A stretch of 64,000 nucleotides of DNA, from positions 5,084,001 to 5,148,000 of the forward strand of contig NZ_CP121261.1 of NCBI RefSeq assembly GCF_029637605.1. Direction: 5' to 3'. The notes under the pieces are model-generated. The model did not search any database and had not been told where the DNA came from. It was given only the letters and a program-made list of their open reading frames with translations. This document shows positions 17,928 through 27,261 of the stretch, piece by piece; the first letter of the stretch is position 1, and the number at the start of each line of letters is the position of its first letter. The stretch is from Achromobacter spanius. Lineage in GTDB: Bacteria > Pseudomonadota > Gammaproteobacteria > Burkholderiales > Burkholderiaceae_B. Both the position numbers and the translations under genes were made by a program.

Positions 17928-18644
17928 ATGTGGGACATACTGAAAGACAATTGGCTGCTGCTTCTGATCGGGCAGTATCCGCACGGCCCGATAGGCGGGC
18001 TGGTCGCCACGCTGGGCCTGGCGGCCATCAGCCTGACGCTGGCCCTGCCTTGCGGCGTGCTGCTGGCGCTGGGCCGCATCAGCCCGTACCGCATCTTCTA
18101 CTGGCCGTCGTCGGCGGTGGTGTATCTGGTGCGCGGGCTGCCGCTGTTGATGTTCATTTTCTGGGCGTATTTTTTCGTGCCGATCATCATCGGCCGCCCC
18201 GTTGCGGGCACGACCACGATGGTGGTGGCGCTGGTCTGCTACGAAAGCGCCTACCTGGCCGAGATCATCCGCGCGGGTATTCAGGCCTTGCCACCGGGGC
18301 AGCAAGAGGCCAGCCGGGCGTTGGGCTTGTCGTATATGCAGACGATGCGGCGCGTGATCCTGCCGCAAGCGCTCTACAACATGCTGCCCAGCATGCTGAG
18401 CCAGTTCGTGTCGACGGTGAAGGAAACGTCGCTGGCCTATGTGATCAGCGTGCAGGAACTGACCTACGCCGCCAACCAGATCAACAGCGTCTTGCTGACC
18501 AAGCCGTTCGAGGTGTTCGGCCTGCTGGCGATGACGTATTTCATTCTGAATTTTGGCCTGAGTTCATTGGTGCACCTGACCGAACGACGTATCGGCAGAC
18601 GGCGCGCCGGGCTTGGGGCTGTCTCTAAAGTGGTGCCCACATGA
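17928..18644 (+). CDS. Polar amino acid ABC transporter permease 2
   Basis: A 238-residue HisM/HisQ-type permease. Start ATG 17928 (MWDILKDNW) was chosen over an upstream in-frame start inside the first permease. The EAA loop reads [23 protein letters not shown]. It forms the membrane channel with permease 1. Its TGA overlaps the ATG of the ATPase gene. Confidence 0.93.
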   Translation: MWDILKDNWLLLLIGQYPHGPIGGLVATLGLAAISLTLALPCGVLLALGRISPYRIFYWPSSAVVYLVRGLPLLMFIFWAYFFVPIIIGRPVAGTTTMVVALVCYESAYLAEIIRAGIQALPPGQQEASRALGLSYMQTMRRVILPQALYNMLPSMLSQFVSTVKETSLAYVISVQELTYAANQINSVLLTKPFEVFGLLAMTYFILNFGLSSLVHLTERRIGRRRAGLGAVSKVVPT

Positions 18645-19366
18645 TCCGATTTTCACAAGTGCAGAAGTGGTACGGCGATTATCAGGCGCTGGCCGACGTG
18701 ACCGAAGAGGTCAAGCAGGGAGAGGTGGTGGTGGTCTGCGGGCCGTCGGGGTCGGGCAAGTCCACGCTGATTCGTACCGTGAACCGGCTGGAGCCTATCC
18801 AGAAGGGCATGATCGAGGTCAATGGCCAGGATATCTATGGTCCGAAGGTGCATCTGGATCAGTTGCGCAGCCACATTGGATTCGTGTTCCAGCAGTTCAA
18901 CCTGTTCCCGCATTTGTCGGTGCTGGAAAACCTGATGCTGGCGCCGCTGCAACTCAAGCGCGCCAAACGCGCCGAGGCCCGTGAGCGGGCGATGCAGTTG
19001 CTGGAAAGGGTAGGCCTGACGCACAAGGCAGAGGCGTATCCGGCGCAGTTGTCGGGCGGGCAGCAGCAACGGGTGGCGATTGCACGGGCTTTGGCGATGA
19101 ATCCGCCGGTGATGTTGTTCGATGAGCCGACCAGCGCGTTGGACCCGGAGATGGTGGGCGAGGTGCTTCAGGTGATGAAGGGGCTGGCCCGGGACGGGAT
19201 GACGATGGTGTGCGTGACACACGAGATGGGGTTCGCGCGAGAAGTGGCGGACCGGGTGTGGTTCATGGACGCGGGGCGGATCGTGGAGACGGGGGCGCCG
19301 GAGGAGTTTTTCAACCGGCCGGGCACGGTGCGGGCGCAGAAGTTCCTGGCGGAAATTCGGCATTGA
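18641..19366 (+). CDS. Polar amino acid ABC transporter ATPase (GlnQ/GltL type)
   Basis: A 241-residue ATPase: Walker [11 protein letters not shown]-loop FVFQQFNLF, signature LSGGQQQR, Walker B VMLFDEP and the switch His in VTHEMGF. It powers the two permeases encoded just upstream. The gene ends a five-gene operon (after RraA and the aminotransferase); a cluster of dispersed repeats follows its stop. Confidence 0.95.
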   Translation: MIRFSQVQKWYGDYQALADVTEEVKQGEVVVVCGPSGSGKSTLIRTVNRLEPIQKGMIEVNGQDIYGPKVHLDQLRSHIGFVFQQFNLFPHLSVLENLMLAPLQLKRAKRAEARERAMQLLERVGLTHKAEAYPAQLSGGQQQRVAIARALAMNPPVMLFDEPTSALDPEMVGEVLQVMKGLARDGMTMVCVTHEMGFAREVADRVWFMDAGRIVETGAPEEFFNRPGTVRAQKFLAEIRH

Positions 19367-19370
19367 GTTT

Positions 19371-19449
19371 TTTGGCGGGGTGATGGGTTACGCGCGGCTG
19401 TGGATGGGGTTTTTTTGGCGGCCCTGCCGCGCTTCACCCATCCTACGGG
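19371..19449. repeat. Dispersed repeat element, copy 1 of a 79-bp direct duplication
   Basis: The sequence runs from TTTGGCGGGG to CATCCTACGGG and is identical to 19461-19539. It has an imperfect inverted terminal pair (GATGGGTTACGCGCG versus CGCGCTTCACCCATC) and an inner GCGGC/GCCGC hairpin. It begins five bases after the ATPase stop. Confidence 0.85.
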
Positions 19450-19460
19450 GACGGTTTGTG

Positions 19461-19539
19461 TTTGGCGGGGTGATGGGTTACGCGCGGCTGTGGATGGGGT
19501 TTTTTTGGCGGCCCTGCCGCGCTTCACCCATCCTACGGG
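19461..19539. repeat. Dispersed repeat element, copy 2 of a 79-bp direct duplication
   Basis: Identical to 19371-19449 at a 90-bp period with an 11-base unique spacer. Perfect identity suggests a recent duplication. Confidence 0.85.
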
Positions 19540-19547
19540 TGGGGCAT

Positions 19548-19620
19548 CGTAGGATGGGTGAAGTGCGAGATGGTCTGCCCGAGAAATGCGGCGCTTGCCG
19601 CACGGAACCCATCTGCGACG
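19548..19620. repeat. Third dispersed repeat element, diverged
   Basis: Starts CGTAGGATGGGTGAAG and ends CACGGAACCCATCTGCGAC, the same inverted ends in the opposite order, with an inner hairpin TGCGGC/GCCGCA at 19587-19602. It lies 13 bases past the stop of the apaH-like gene, between convergent genes, and may act as a terminator. Confidence 0.7.
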
Positions 19621-19632
19621 TCGCGTGAACGC

Positions 19633-20466
19633 CTATTCCGACAGCGGATCCTGGAACTGCGAACACTTTACCTGCACCAGCTTGCGATCCTGCAAGCGCA
19701 GCGCGGTCAGGGAACCGCCCCAGACGCAGCCGGTGTCCAGGCAGATGACATCGGGGCGCTGCAGCAAGCCCAGCGTGGACCAATGGCCGAACACCGTCGT
19801 GATGTCGCGCGTGGCGCGGTTGGGGACGTCGAACCAGGGCACCAGGCCCGGAGGCCAGGCGCCGGGGGCAACCTTGGTGGCGAACTCCATGTGACCGTTC
19901 GGGGTGCACAGGCGGATGCGTGTCAGCGCGTTGATGATGACGCGCATCCGTTTGCCGCCCTTGTGGTCTTCTTTCCACGTGGCCGGTTCGTTGCCGTACA
20001 TTTTTTGCAGCGCCTTTTGCCAATTCGGGCCACGCAAGGCGTCCTGCACTTCCCCGGCCAGGGCCAGCGTCTTGGCCACATCCCACTTCGCCAAGGTGCC
20101 TGCGTGCACCAGCAAATGCCCTTGTTCGAAATGGGCCAGCGGGCGGAAACGTAGCCAATTGATCAGGTCGGTGGCGTCAGGCGCGCGCAGGATGTCGTCC
20201 AGCGTGTCCGACTTGGACGGCTTGCGCACGCCAGCGGCGGCGGCCAGAAGGTGCAGGTCATGGTTGCCCAGCACCGAGGTCGCGCGGTCGCCCAGGTCGA
20301 TGATGCGACGCAGGGTCTCCAGCGACTGTGGGCCACGGTTGACCAGGTCGCCCGCGAACCAGAAGCGCGAGCGGGGATCTCCGACCAGGTCGGGGTGGGC
20401 CAGCAAGCGATCCAGCGGCGAGCAGCATCCCTGCACGTCGCCGATCATCCAGATACTGCCGTTCAT
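19633..20466 (-). CDS. apaH: Symmetrical bis(5'-nucleosyl)-tetraphosphatase (ApaH-like)
   Basis: A 277-residue metallophosphatase. It has [47 protein letters not shown] and FGHWSTLG, the five metal motifs of ApaH, which cleaves Ap4A to two ADP. ATG 20466 overlaps the lptG stop by four bases, so apaH is translated after lptG. Confidence 0.93.
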   Translation of the reverse strand: MNGSIWMIGDVQGCCSPLDRLLAHPDLVGDPRSRFWFAGDLVNRGPQSLETLRRIIDLGDRATSVLGNHDLHLLAAAAGVRKPSKSDTLDDILRAPDATDLINWLRFRPLAHFEQGHLLVHAGTLAKWDVAKTLALAGEVQDALRGPNWQKALQKMYGNEPATWKEDHKGGKRMRVIINALTRIRLCTPNGHMEFATKVAPGAWPPGLVPWFDVPNRATRDITTVFGHWSTLGLLQRPDVICLDTGCVWGGSLTALRLQDRKLVQVKCSQFQDPLSE

Positions 20467-21641
20467 GCGGGACTCTTGCTCCAGGGCCAACGTTGTTGGA
20501 AGATGCGGGTAATCGTGTGGCGGTATTCCATATAGCTCATGGAGCCCAGCGCCAGCGCCATGGCGCCGAGATTCGGACCCAGTGCGGTGAACCAGGGCGG
20601 CCATTTGCCCAGCATGCCCACATTCAGCGCCAACTGGTTCAGCATGAAGAAGCCCACGCCCAGCAAGATGCCGATGAACACCTTCGCGCCCACGCCGCCG
20701 CGGCGCGTTTGCATCAGGCCGATGGGGGCGGCAATAGTGATCATCACAAGCAGGGTGAAGGGATACGCCAGTTTGCGCCACAGGGCGACCACCTGTCGAC
20801 CATATTGCAGTTGGTTGTCGCGCAAATACTCCACATAGTCCAACAGGGTAACGATGGACATGCGCTCGGGCGTCAGCACGCGGGCCAGCAGGCGTTCGGC
20901 GCTAAGGGTGGTGTTCACCGTGCGCTCGGGCAGCTTCACCACCGAGGCGGGCGGGTTCTTGGGCTGGCGGGCGTCGGCCAGGGCCTCGGCCGCGTCGTCA
21001 TCCAGGCGCGTTTCCGATACGTCCTTGAGCACCAGGTCGCCGTGGGCGAACGAGCCGGTGGGCGCGGTGGACAGCGCGGTCAGCGTCTGGTCTTTCTTGA
21101 ATTCGTACAGGGTGATGCCGGACACCTGGCCGTCTCCCTTGAGTTCGGCGATGTTGATGATGCGCATGCCGCCGTCGGCGGTGGGTTCCTTGAACCAGTA
21201 ACCGCTTTTCAGGCGGTCGCCGCCGGCCTTGCCGCGAAACATCAGGTTGGCCTCGCCGCTTTTGATCTCGGCCCAGGGCGTGACGTATTCGGACAACAGG
21301 GCGGCGCCGATCATCAGCGGAATGGTCACCATCCACAGCATGCGCAACAGGCGCATGCCGCTCACGCCCGACACACGCAGGATGACGAGCTCGTTGCGCT
21401 GGGCCAGGCCGGCCAGCGCCAGGATCGCGCCGATCAGCAGCCCGATGGGCAGCAGGTCGTACAAGCGGGTGGGAATGGCCAGCGCCTGCATGTAGAGCAG
21501 GGCCATCATGGAGAACTTGTCGCCCACGTTGTCCAGGTCGTCCACCAGCGCGAAGAACGTGAAAAGACCCAGCAGGGCCATAAGGACCACTGCACAAGAG
21601 CGATAGATCTCGCGGGCCAGGTAGCGACGTGCGGTACGCAT
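20463..21641 (-). CDS. lptG: LPS export permease LptG
   Basis: A 392-residue YjgP/YjgQ family protein. Three hydrophobic segments lie in the first 120 residues ([50 protein letters not shown]), then a periplasmic beta domain, then three more helices after residue 290. With LptF, LptB and LptC it extracts LPS from the inner membrane. In many genomes lptF is directly upstream; here the upstream gene is mtgA, so lptF is elsewhere or absent from this locus. Confidence 0.92.
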   Translation of the reverse strand: MRTARRYLAREIYRSCAVVLMALLGLFTFFALVDDLDNVGDKFSMMALLYMQALAIPTRLYDLLPIGLLIGAILALAGLAQRNELVILRVSGVSGMRLLRMLWMVTIPLMIGAALLSEYVTPWAEIKSGEANLMFRGKAGGDRLKSGYWFKEPTADGGMRIINIAELKGDGQVSGITLYEFKKDQTLTALSTAPTGSFAHGDLVLKDVSETRLDDDAAEALADARQPKNPPASVVKLPERTVNTTLSAERLLARVLTPERMSIVTLLDYVEYLRDNQLQYGRQVVALWRKLAYPFTLLVMITIAAPIGLMQTRRGGVGAKVFIGILLGVGFFMLNQLALNVGMLGKWPPWFTALGPNLGAMALALGSMSYMEYRHTITRIFQQRWPWSKSPA

Positions 21642-21732
21642 GAAAATGATGGGGAAGCGCTAAACGTGAAAGCTTAACAAATCCCGCCGTCCCGGGTGGG
21701 GATGGCCGGACGGCGGCGCGCGCTTTTGCGTG

Positions 21733-22458
21733 TCAGGGGATGTCAACCATCCGCATGCGGCGGGTCAGCACGCCCACGCGCGAGTTCAGATAGCGAGAAT
21801 TGCGGCGGGTGTCGTAGAAGCGGGGGTTGGGCAGCATGGCCGCCAGCCGCGCCGACTGGCTGGCGTTGAGATTGGCGGCCGAGGTCTTGAAATAGTGCTG
21901 GGCGGCGGCCTGCGCGCCGAACACGCCCACGCCCCATTCCGCCACGTTCAGATACAGCTCAAGAATGCGTTCCTTGGTCATGACGTGTTCGATCATGTAG
22001 GTCAGCACCAGTTCCTGGCCCTTGCGGATGTAACTGCGCGAATTGGACAGGAACAGGTTCTTGGCCAGTTGCTGCGTGATGGTGGAGCCGCCGCGCATCT
22101 TGCTGCGTCCGGCCTCTTCCTGCCGCTGGTTGTATTCCCAGGCCTTGCGGATGGCGTCCCATTCGATGCCGTCGTGTTCGGTGAACTTGGAATCCTCTGA
22201 CGCCACCACCGCGCGTTTGAGGTTGCGGCTGATCTTGTCGTAGGGCACCCAGTCATATTGCAACTGGAAGGCGGGGTTGCCTTCGCGCAGGCGCGAGCGC
22301 TCTTCGCGCATGATGGCGCTGCTGCCGGGATCGCGGTAGTTGTACCAGACCACCTGCGAGAACAGCCAGAATTGGTACAGCAGCACCGCGCACACCAGCG
22401 CCATCAGCACGCCGGTGGTGATTCGGAACCAGGATCGGCCTTGTTTGCGCGTCGCCAT
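21733..22458 (-). CDS. mtgA: Monofunctional peptidoglycan glycosyltransferase
   Basis: A 241-residue GT51 enzyme anchored by one membrane helix (residues 13-35). The catalytic motifs are VVASEDSKFTEHDGIEW (Glu), GGSTITQQLAKNLFL and RKGQELVLTYMIE, then KERILELYLNVAEWG. It polymerises lipid II into glycan strands in the periplasm. It is separated from aroE by five bases. Confidence 0.95.
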   Translation of the reverse strand: MATRKQGRSWFRITTGVLMALVCAVLLYQFWLFSQVVWYNYRDPGSSAIMREERSRLREGNPAFQLQYDWVPYDKISRNLKRAVVASEDSKFTEHDGIEWDAIRKAWEYNQRQEEAGRSKMRGGSTITQQLAKNLFLSNSRSYIRKGQELVLTYMIEHVMTKERILELYLNVAEWGVGVFGAQAAAQHYFKTSAANLNASQSARLAAMLPNPRFYDTRRNSRYLNSRVGVLTRRMRMVDIP

Positions 22459-22463
22459 GCCGC

Positions 22464-23327
22464 TTAGTGCCCGGCCGCCAGGGCCTCGCGCAGCGCGGCC
22501 AGCACGGGCGCCGGGTCGGGGCGCACGCCGTGCCAGATGAAAAAGCTCTCGGCGGCCTGGCCCACCAGCATGCCCAGGCCATCGGCCGTCAGCGCGGCGC
22601 CGTCGGCCTCGGCCTGCTTCATGAAGGCGGTGGGCCTGGCGCCATACATCATGTCGTAAGCCGCCGCGCCATCGGCGTACAGCCCGGCGGGCAAATCGGG
22701 CGCGGCGTCCTGCAAGCCGCTGGCCGTGGCGTTGATGACCACGTTCCAGCCGCCTGGGCGCGCGGCGTCGGACAGGCCGCCCGCCGTAACCTGGGTTTGC
22801 GGCGACACGCCGCTGGCACGCCAGGCGTCGGCCAGTTCCAGCGCCTTGGCCGCGGTGCGGTTCACGATATGGATGTGCGCGCAGCCGGCTTGCGCCAGCG
22901 GTTGCAGCACGCCCCGGGCGGCGCCGCCCGCGCCCACCAGCAGCACGGCGACATCGGACAGATGCACGCCCAGGCGCAGCAGGTCGGACACCAGGCCCAC
23001 GCCGTCGGTATTGCAGCCGTGCCAGGCGCCATCGCGCCAGGTCAAGGTGTTGACCGCGCCGGCCAGCCGCGCGCGCGTGGACAGGTGGCCCGCCGCCAGC
23101 GCGTAGGCGTCCAGCTTGAACGGCACCGTCACGTTCAGGCCCTGCCCGCCCTCGGCCACGAACGCGGCAACGGCATCGGCAAATCCATCAATCGGCGCCA
23201 GCAGCCGCTCGTAGCTGAGCGGTTTGCCGGTTTGCTGGGAAAACAGGGCGTGGATCTGGGGCGAGCGGCTGTGCGCGATGGGGTTGCCGATGACGGCGTA
23301 GCGGGCAAGAGGGGACGCCTCGGTCAT
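22464..23327 (-). CDS. aroE: Shikimate dehydrogenase (NADP+)
   Basis: A 287-residue enzyme reducing 3-dehydroshikimate to shikimate. AVIGNPIAHSRSPQIH (shikimate binding), NVTVPFK with the catalytic Lys, GAVNTL, GCNTDGVG, the dinucleotide motif VGAGGAARG and the NRT motif of NADP-specific AroE are all present. The ATG at 23327 overlaps the tonB-like stop by four bases. Confidence 0.96.
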   Translation of the reverse strand: MTEASPLARYAVIGNPIAHSRSPQIHALFSQQTGKPLSYERLLAPIDGFADAVAAFVAEGGQGLNVTVPFKLDAYALAAGHLSTRARLAGAVNTLTWRDGAWHGCNTDGVGLVSDLLRLGVHLSDVAVLLVGAGGAARGVLQPLAQAGCAHIHIVNRTAAKALELADAWRASGVSPQTQVTAGGLSDAARPGGWNVVINATASGLQDAAPDLPAGLYADGAAAYDMMYGARPTAFMKQAEADGAALTADGLGMLVGQAAESFFIWHGVRPDPAPVLAALREALAAGH

Positions 23328-24220
23328 GGGGCTTGTGTTTCCAGGGTGTCGTTGACGAAGTGCCAGGTGCGGGTGATGACCAGCACGTCCGTATCGCGGG
23401 CGATATCGGGCGGGAAGGGAGGGAAGGGCGCGGCCAACTGAACAATGCGGCGCGCGGCCTGGTTCAGCACGGCGTGCGGGGAAGGCTGGTCGATTTCCAC
23501 GTCGGCGATGCTGCCGTCGGCACGCACCGACACGGTGATGCGCAACGACCCATAGATGCGTCCCCGCGCCTCGTCGGGATAGTGCTGGGTGCCGATGGCC
23601 TCGATACGGGCGCGCCAGGCATCCAGGTAGGCGGCGTAGCGCGAGGCTTCGGCCGAGGGCGCAACAAACTGCTTGCGCGGTTCGTTGCTGTATTGCTGGA
23701 CCCGTTCGGCCAGGGCGGCGACCTGTGCATTCTGAATCACGCTGGCCTGGTCTTCGGCGTCTTGCCCCAGGTCGGCGCCATCCGGCCACGGGTTCACGGC
23801 CTGCCGCTCGGCGCCTGCCTTGTCCTGTGAGCGCAATTGGGTCATCAAGCGGGTCTGTTCGGCTTCCAGCTGTACCTGGCGTTTGCGCATGGCCTCCAGC
23901 ACGATGGTCTCGGCGGACTCGCCGGTCTGGGGCAGCGGGGTGGTGGTCATGCCGTGCTCGGCGTTGCCGCCGCCGCTCATCTGGTTCTGGGCCTGGGCGC
24001 GTGGTGCTTCCGGCGGCGTTTCGCTGCGCGCATTCAACAGCACCACTTCCAGGCTGGTCACGGGCGGCCGCGTCAGCGTGGGCGCACCGAAGCGCCACGC
24101 CAGGGCGCCGGCGTGTACCAACAGCGATATTGCAATGCCAATACGCAGGTAGTGCTGGGCGGGAGCGCCCAGCCACCGCAGGTAACGGCCTAGCGAGGAG
24201 GGGGAGTCAGGGCGTTGCAC
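23324..24220 (-). CDS. TonB-like energy-transducer protein
   Basis: A 298-residue protein with one N-terminal membrane helix (about residues 25-43), a Gln/Glu-rich coiled-coil-like stretch (residues 105-190) and a C-terminal TonB domain: YLDAWRARIEAIGTQHYP, GSLRITVSVRADGSIADVEI, and the final VITRTWHF strand. It probably couples the proton-motive force to an outer-membrane partner. The apparent start is GTG; there is no strong ribosome site and no downstream Met before the helix, so the start is uncertain. It is coupled to aroE. Confidence 0.82.
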   Translation of the reverse strand: MQRPDSPSSLGRYLRWLGAPAQHYLRIGIAISLLVHAGALAWRFGAPTLTRPPVTSLEVVLLNARSETPPEAPRAQAQNQMSGGGNAEHGMTTTPLPQTGESAETIVLEAMRKRQVQLEAEQTRLMTQLRSQDKAGAERQAVNPWPDGADLGQDAEDQASVIQNAQVAALAERVQQYSNEPRKQFVAPSAEASRYAAYLDAWRARIEAIGTQHYPDEARGRIYGSLRITVSVRADGSIADVEIDQPSPHAVLNQAARRIVQLAAPFPPFPPDIARDTDVLVITRTWHFVNDTLETQAP

Positions 24221-24300
24221 GGTCGCATTGTAAGGCGAGTCCGCACCGCCCGGCCATGCCCGCCGATCGCTGTGTAACAGCTTTTGGACAGCATGCCGCC

Positions 24301-24327
24301 CGGCGGGGCGGCGCGCCTGCCCCGCCG
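24301..24327 (-). terminator. GC-rich hairpin after the ABC ATPase gene
   Basis: Inverted repeat CGGCGGGGC / GCCCCGCCG with a nine-base loop, 14 bases past the ATPase stop on the minus strand. There is no T-run. Confidence 0.5.
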
Positions 24328-24340
24328 CCGCCCGGGGGGA

Positions 24341-25429
24341 TCAGGCGCTGTTACGTGGGAAAACCCAGACCTTGTCCGCGGGCAGCGCCAGGCGGCTGGG
24401 GCCCGGGTCGCGGCCCTCGGGACCATAGGCGCGCAAAGCCAGCGTGTTCAGGGGATCCGCGTCCGGCGTACGGAACAGGTATTCCCAGCGGTCACCCAGA
24501 TACATGCTGGTCAGGAGCGGCATGTCGAGATGGTTGCCGTCGGGGTCGTCGGCCAGGCGCACCTGTTCGACCCGGATCACGGCGGTGCCGTCCTGGCCGG
24601 CCGCCACCCCTGCGCCCGCCTTGCCCCACAGTGCCCAGCCATGGCCTTCGATCCGGGCACGGCCATCGCGCAATTCGGTCACCTTGCCTTCCAGCCGGTT
24701 GTTGCTGCCCATGAATTCCGCCGTGAACAGCGTGGACGGCGAACCGTACATTTCCTGCGGCGTGCCCTGCTGTTCGATCTTGCCGTTATTCAGCAGCAGG
24801 ATGCGGTCGGATATCGCCATGGCTTCGCTCTGGTCATGCGTCACCATCAGGGCCGACAGCCCCAGCCGCATGATCAGTTCACGCAGGAAGGCGCGGGCTT
24901 CCTCGCGCAGCTTGGCGTCCAGATTCGACAGCGGCTCGTCCAGCAGGATGACAGGCGGGCTGTACACCAGCGCCCGGCCGATGGCCACGCGCTGTTGCTG
25001 GCCACCCGACAGCGCATGCGGATGGCGCTGACCCAGCTTGCCCAGGCCCAGTTGGTCCAGCACGGCCTGCACGCGGTCGCGCACCTCGGCCGAGGGCACC
25101 TTGCGCAGCTTCAATGGGTAGGCCACGTTTTCAAATACGGTCTTGTGCGGCCACAGCGCATAAGACTGGAACACCAGACCCAGGTTGCGCTCTTCGGCGG
25201 GAATCTCCTTGCGGGCGCCGCCGTCATAGACGATGCGCTCGCCGATGGTGATGCGGCCACGCTTGGGGCCTTCCAACCCGGCCACCGCGCGCAGCAGCGT
25301 CGTCTTGCCGCTACCCGACGGCCCCAGCAGCGACACCACTTCGCCCTGGCGCAGTTGCATCGACACGCCCTTCAACACCGGGTTGTCGCCGTAGTCCAGG
25401 TGCAGGTCTTCTACAGAAAGCTCAATCAT
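24341..25429 (-). CDS. ABC transporter ATPase (AfuC/FbpC-like)
   Basis: A 362-residue ATPase: Walker A GPSGSGKT, LGLVFQSYALWPH, signature ALSGGQQQR, Walker B VILLDEP and VTHDQSEA. A C-terminal TOBE-like domain follows (residues 240-362), typical of importers of iron, phosphosugar or polyamine type. Last gene of the operon; its ATG overlaps the permease stop by eight bases. Confidence 0.93.
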   Translation of the reverse strand: MIELSVEDLHLDYGDNPVLKGVSMQLRQGEVVSLLGPSGSGKTTLLRAVAGLEGPKRGRITIGERIVYDGGARKEIPAEERNLGLVFQSYALWPHKTVFENVAYPLKLRKVPSAEVRDRVQAVLDQLGLGKLGQRHPHALSGGQQQRVAIGRALVYSPPVILLDEPLSNLDAKLREEARAFLRELIMRLGLSALMVTHDQSEAMAISDRILLLNNGKIEQQGTPQEMYGSPSTLFTAEFMGSNNRLEGKVTELRDGRARIEGHGWALWGKAGAGVAAGQDGTAVIRVEQVRLADDPDGNHLDMPLLTSMYLGDRWEYLFRTPDADPLNTLALRAYGPEGRDPGPSRLALPADKVWVFPRNSA

Positions 25430-27200
25430 GAAGTTTGACTCCGAATCGCAGGGCGATGCCCAGGCCGATCACGACCAGAACGATATTGATGAAGGAAAGC
25501 GCGGCCACGATGTCGATGGCGCCCGAGGCCCACAACGACACCAGCATGGAGCCGATGGTTTCCGTGCCGGGCGACAACAGGTAGACGCCGGTGGAGTATT
25601 CGCGCTCGAAGATCAGGAACATCAGCAGCCACGACCCGATCAGGCCGTACTTGGCCAGCGGCACCGTGACGTGGCGCGTGACCTGGCCACGGCGTGCGCC
25701 CGCGCTGCGGGCGGCTTCTTCCAGCTCAGGGCCCACCTGTAGCAGCGTGGATGAAATCAGGCGCAGGCCGTATGCCATCCACACCACGGTGTAGGCCAGC
25801 CACACGCTGAAGATGGTGCTGCGCATGGCGCGCAGCCATTCGATGAAGTTCTCGCGCAGCCATTCGGCGAATGGCAGCGCGGACAGCCAGCCGTTCTGGT
25901 CCACGTCCAGCGCGTTGTCCAGCCACATGGGCACAAACAGGAACACCCACAGGAAGGCCAGGCCGGCCAGCAGGCCGGGCACGGCGCGCGGCACCAGCAC
26001 GCTGTAGTCCATGAAGCGCGTCACGTTGTCGGGCTTGCGGTGCATGGCCAGGCCCACGAACATGTAGCACATCACCGCCAGCGCGCCGCCGAACACCCCG
26101 ATGGCCACCGAGTTCACAATGGCGCGGATCAGGTTGGGCTGCGCGAACACCGTGCGAAACGCCTCCAGCGACAGCACATCGAAGAGCGACACGCCCATGC
26201 CCCAGTTGGACACGAAGGCACGCAGCAGCACGCCCATGAGCGGCACCACGATGGTGACCAGCAGCCAGAACGCCACCACGGCGCCGGCCACCCAGCGCCA
26301 CTTGCCCAGCGGCAGCGGCCGTGCGCGCGAGGCCTTGCCCTTGACTGTGACAAAGCGGTTTGCCGTGCGCATCAGGCGGCGTTGCAGCATCACCAGCGGG
26401 ATCGTCATGCAGATCAGGACCACGGCCACGGCCGCCATCAGGTGATACGACGGAATCCCCAGCTTGTTGGTCAGCTTGTACAGGTAGGTGGCCAGCACCA
26501 GATTGCCTTCGGGGTCGCCCAGCACCAGCACCAGGCCGAACACTTCCAGGCCCAGGAAGAACAGCAGCACCGTGGCGTACAGCATGGCCGGGCGCACCAT
26601 CGGCAGGCTGACCGACACCATCACACGCAGCGGCGATGCGCCGGTCACGCGGGCGGCCTCTTCCACGTCGGATCCCATGCTGCGCAGCGCCGACGAGATG
26701 TACAGATAGGCGTGCGGCACGTGCGTCAGGCCGGCGATGATGACGATGCTGGTCAGCGAATAGACGTTCCAGGGCACGAAGCCCAGGATGTTCTGCGCCC
26801 AGATCGAGAAGAAGCCCACGGGGCCGGCGGCCACGACGTAGCCAAAGCCCAGCACCATGGGCGACACGAACACCGGCACCAGGATCAGCGGCTCGATCCA
26901 GCGGCGGCCGGGCAGGTCGGTGCGGATCATCAGAAAGGCCAGCATGCCACCCAGCGGGATGGCGATGATGGCCAGCCCGAAGGCCAGGATGAAGCCGCTT
27001 TTCAGCGCCTTGTAGAAATCGGGGTCCGCGAATATGAAGCGGAACGCATCCAGGCTGAAAACCTTGGACGGGGCAAAGAATGGCGCGGATAGAAAGCTCT
27101 GGATGATGATGAACGACAGCGGCACGTAGATGGCCAATGCCGTGATCAACACCACCACGCCGCGCGGCAGGGACTGCCATTTTCTGCGCAATGACTGCAT
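25422..27200 (-). CDS. Double-domain ABC transporter permease (AfuB/FbpB-like)
   Basis: A 592-residue protein made of two permease halves, each with about six helices. Each half has an EAA loop: VEEAARVTGASPLRVM in the first and LEEAARSAGARRGQVT in the second. This fused arrangement is typical of the FbpB/AfuB branch. It lies 61 bases downstream of the binding-protein gene behind a hairpin. Confidence 0.93.
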   Translation of the reverse strand: MQSLRRKWQSLPRGVVVLITALAIYVPLSFIIIQSFLSAPFFAPSKVFSLDAFRFIFADPDFYKALKSGFILAFGLAIIAIPLGGMLAFLMIRTDLPGRRWIEPLILVPVFVSPMVLGFGYVVAAGPVGFFSIWAQNILGFVPWNVYSLTSIVIIAGLTHVPHAYLYISSALRSMGSDVEEAARVTGASPLRVMVSVSLPMVRPAMLYATVLLFFLGLEVFGLVLVLGDPEGNLVLATYLYKLTNKLGIPSYHLMAAVAVVLICMTIPLVMLQRRLMRTANRFVTVKGKASRARPLPLGKWRWVAGAVVAFWLLVTIVVPLMGVLLRAFVSNWGMGVSLFDVLSLEAFRTVFAQPNLIRAIVNSVAIGVFGGALAVMCYMFVGLAMHRKPDNVTRFMDYSVLVPRAVPGLLAGLAFLWVFLFVPMWLDNALDVDQNGWLSALPFAEWLRENFIEWLRAMRSTIFSVWLAYTVVWMAYGLRLISSTLLQVGPELEEAARSAGARRGQVTRHVTVPLAKYGLIGSWLLMFLIFEREYSTGVYLLSPGTETIGSMLVSLWASGAIDIVAALSFINIVLVVIGLGIALRFGVKLHD

Positions 27201-27221
27201 GGGGAGATCCTGTTGTGGAAA

Positions 27222-27245
27222 GGGCGCGGCGATTGCGCCGCGCCC
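27222..27245 (-). terminator. Intercistronic hairpin between binding protein and permease
   Basis: Perfect inverted repeat GGGCGCGGC / GCCGCGCCC with a six-base loop. Such hairpins after a binding-protein gene often stabilise its mRNA or attenuate transcription, so the binding protein is made in excess. Confidence 0.6.
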
Positions 27246-27261
27246 CGGAACCGCGCGGCCT

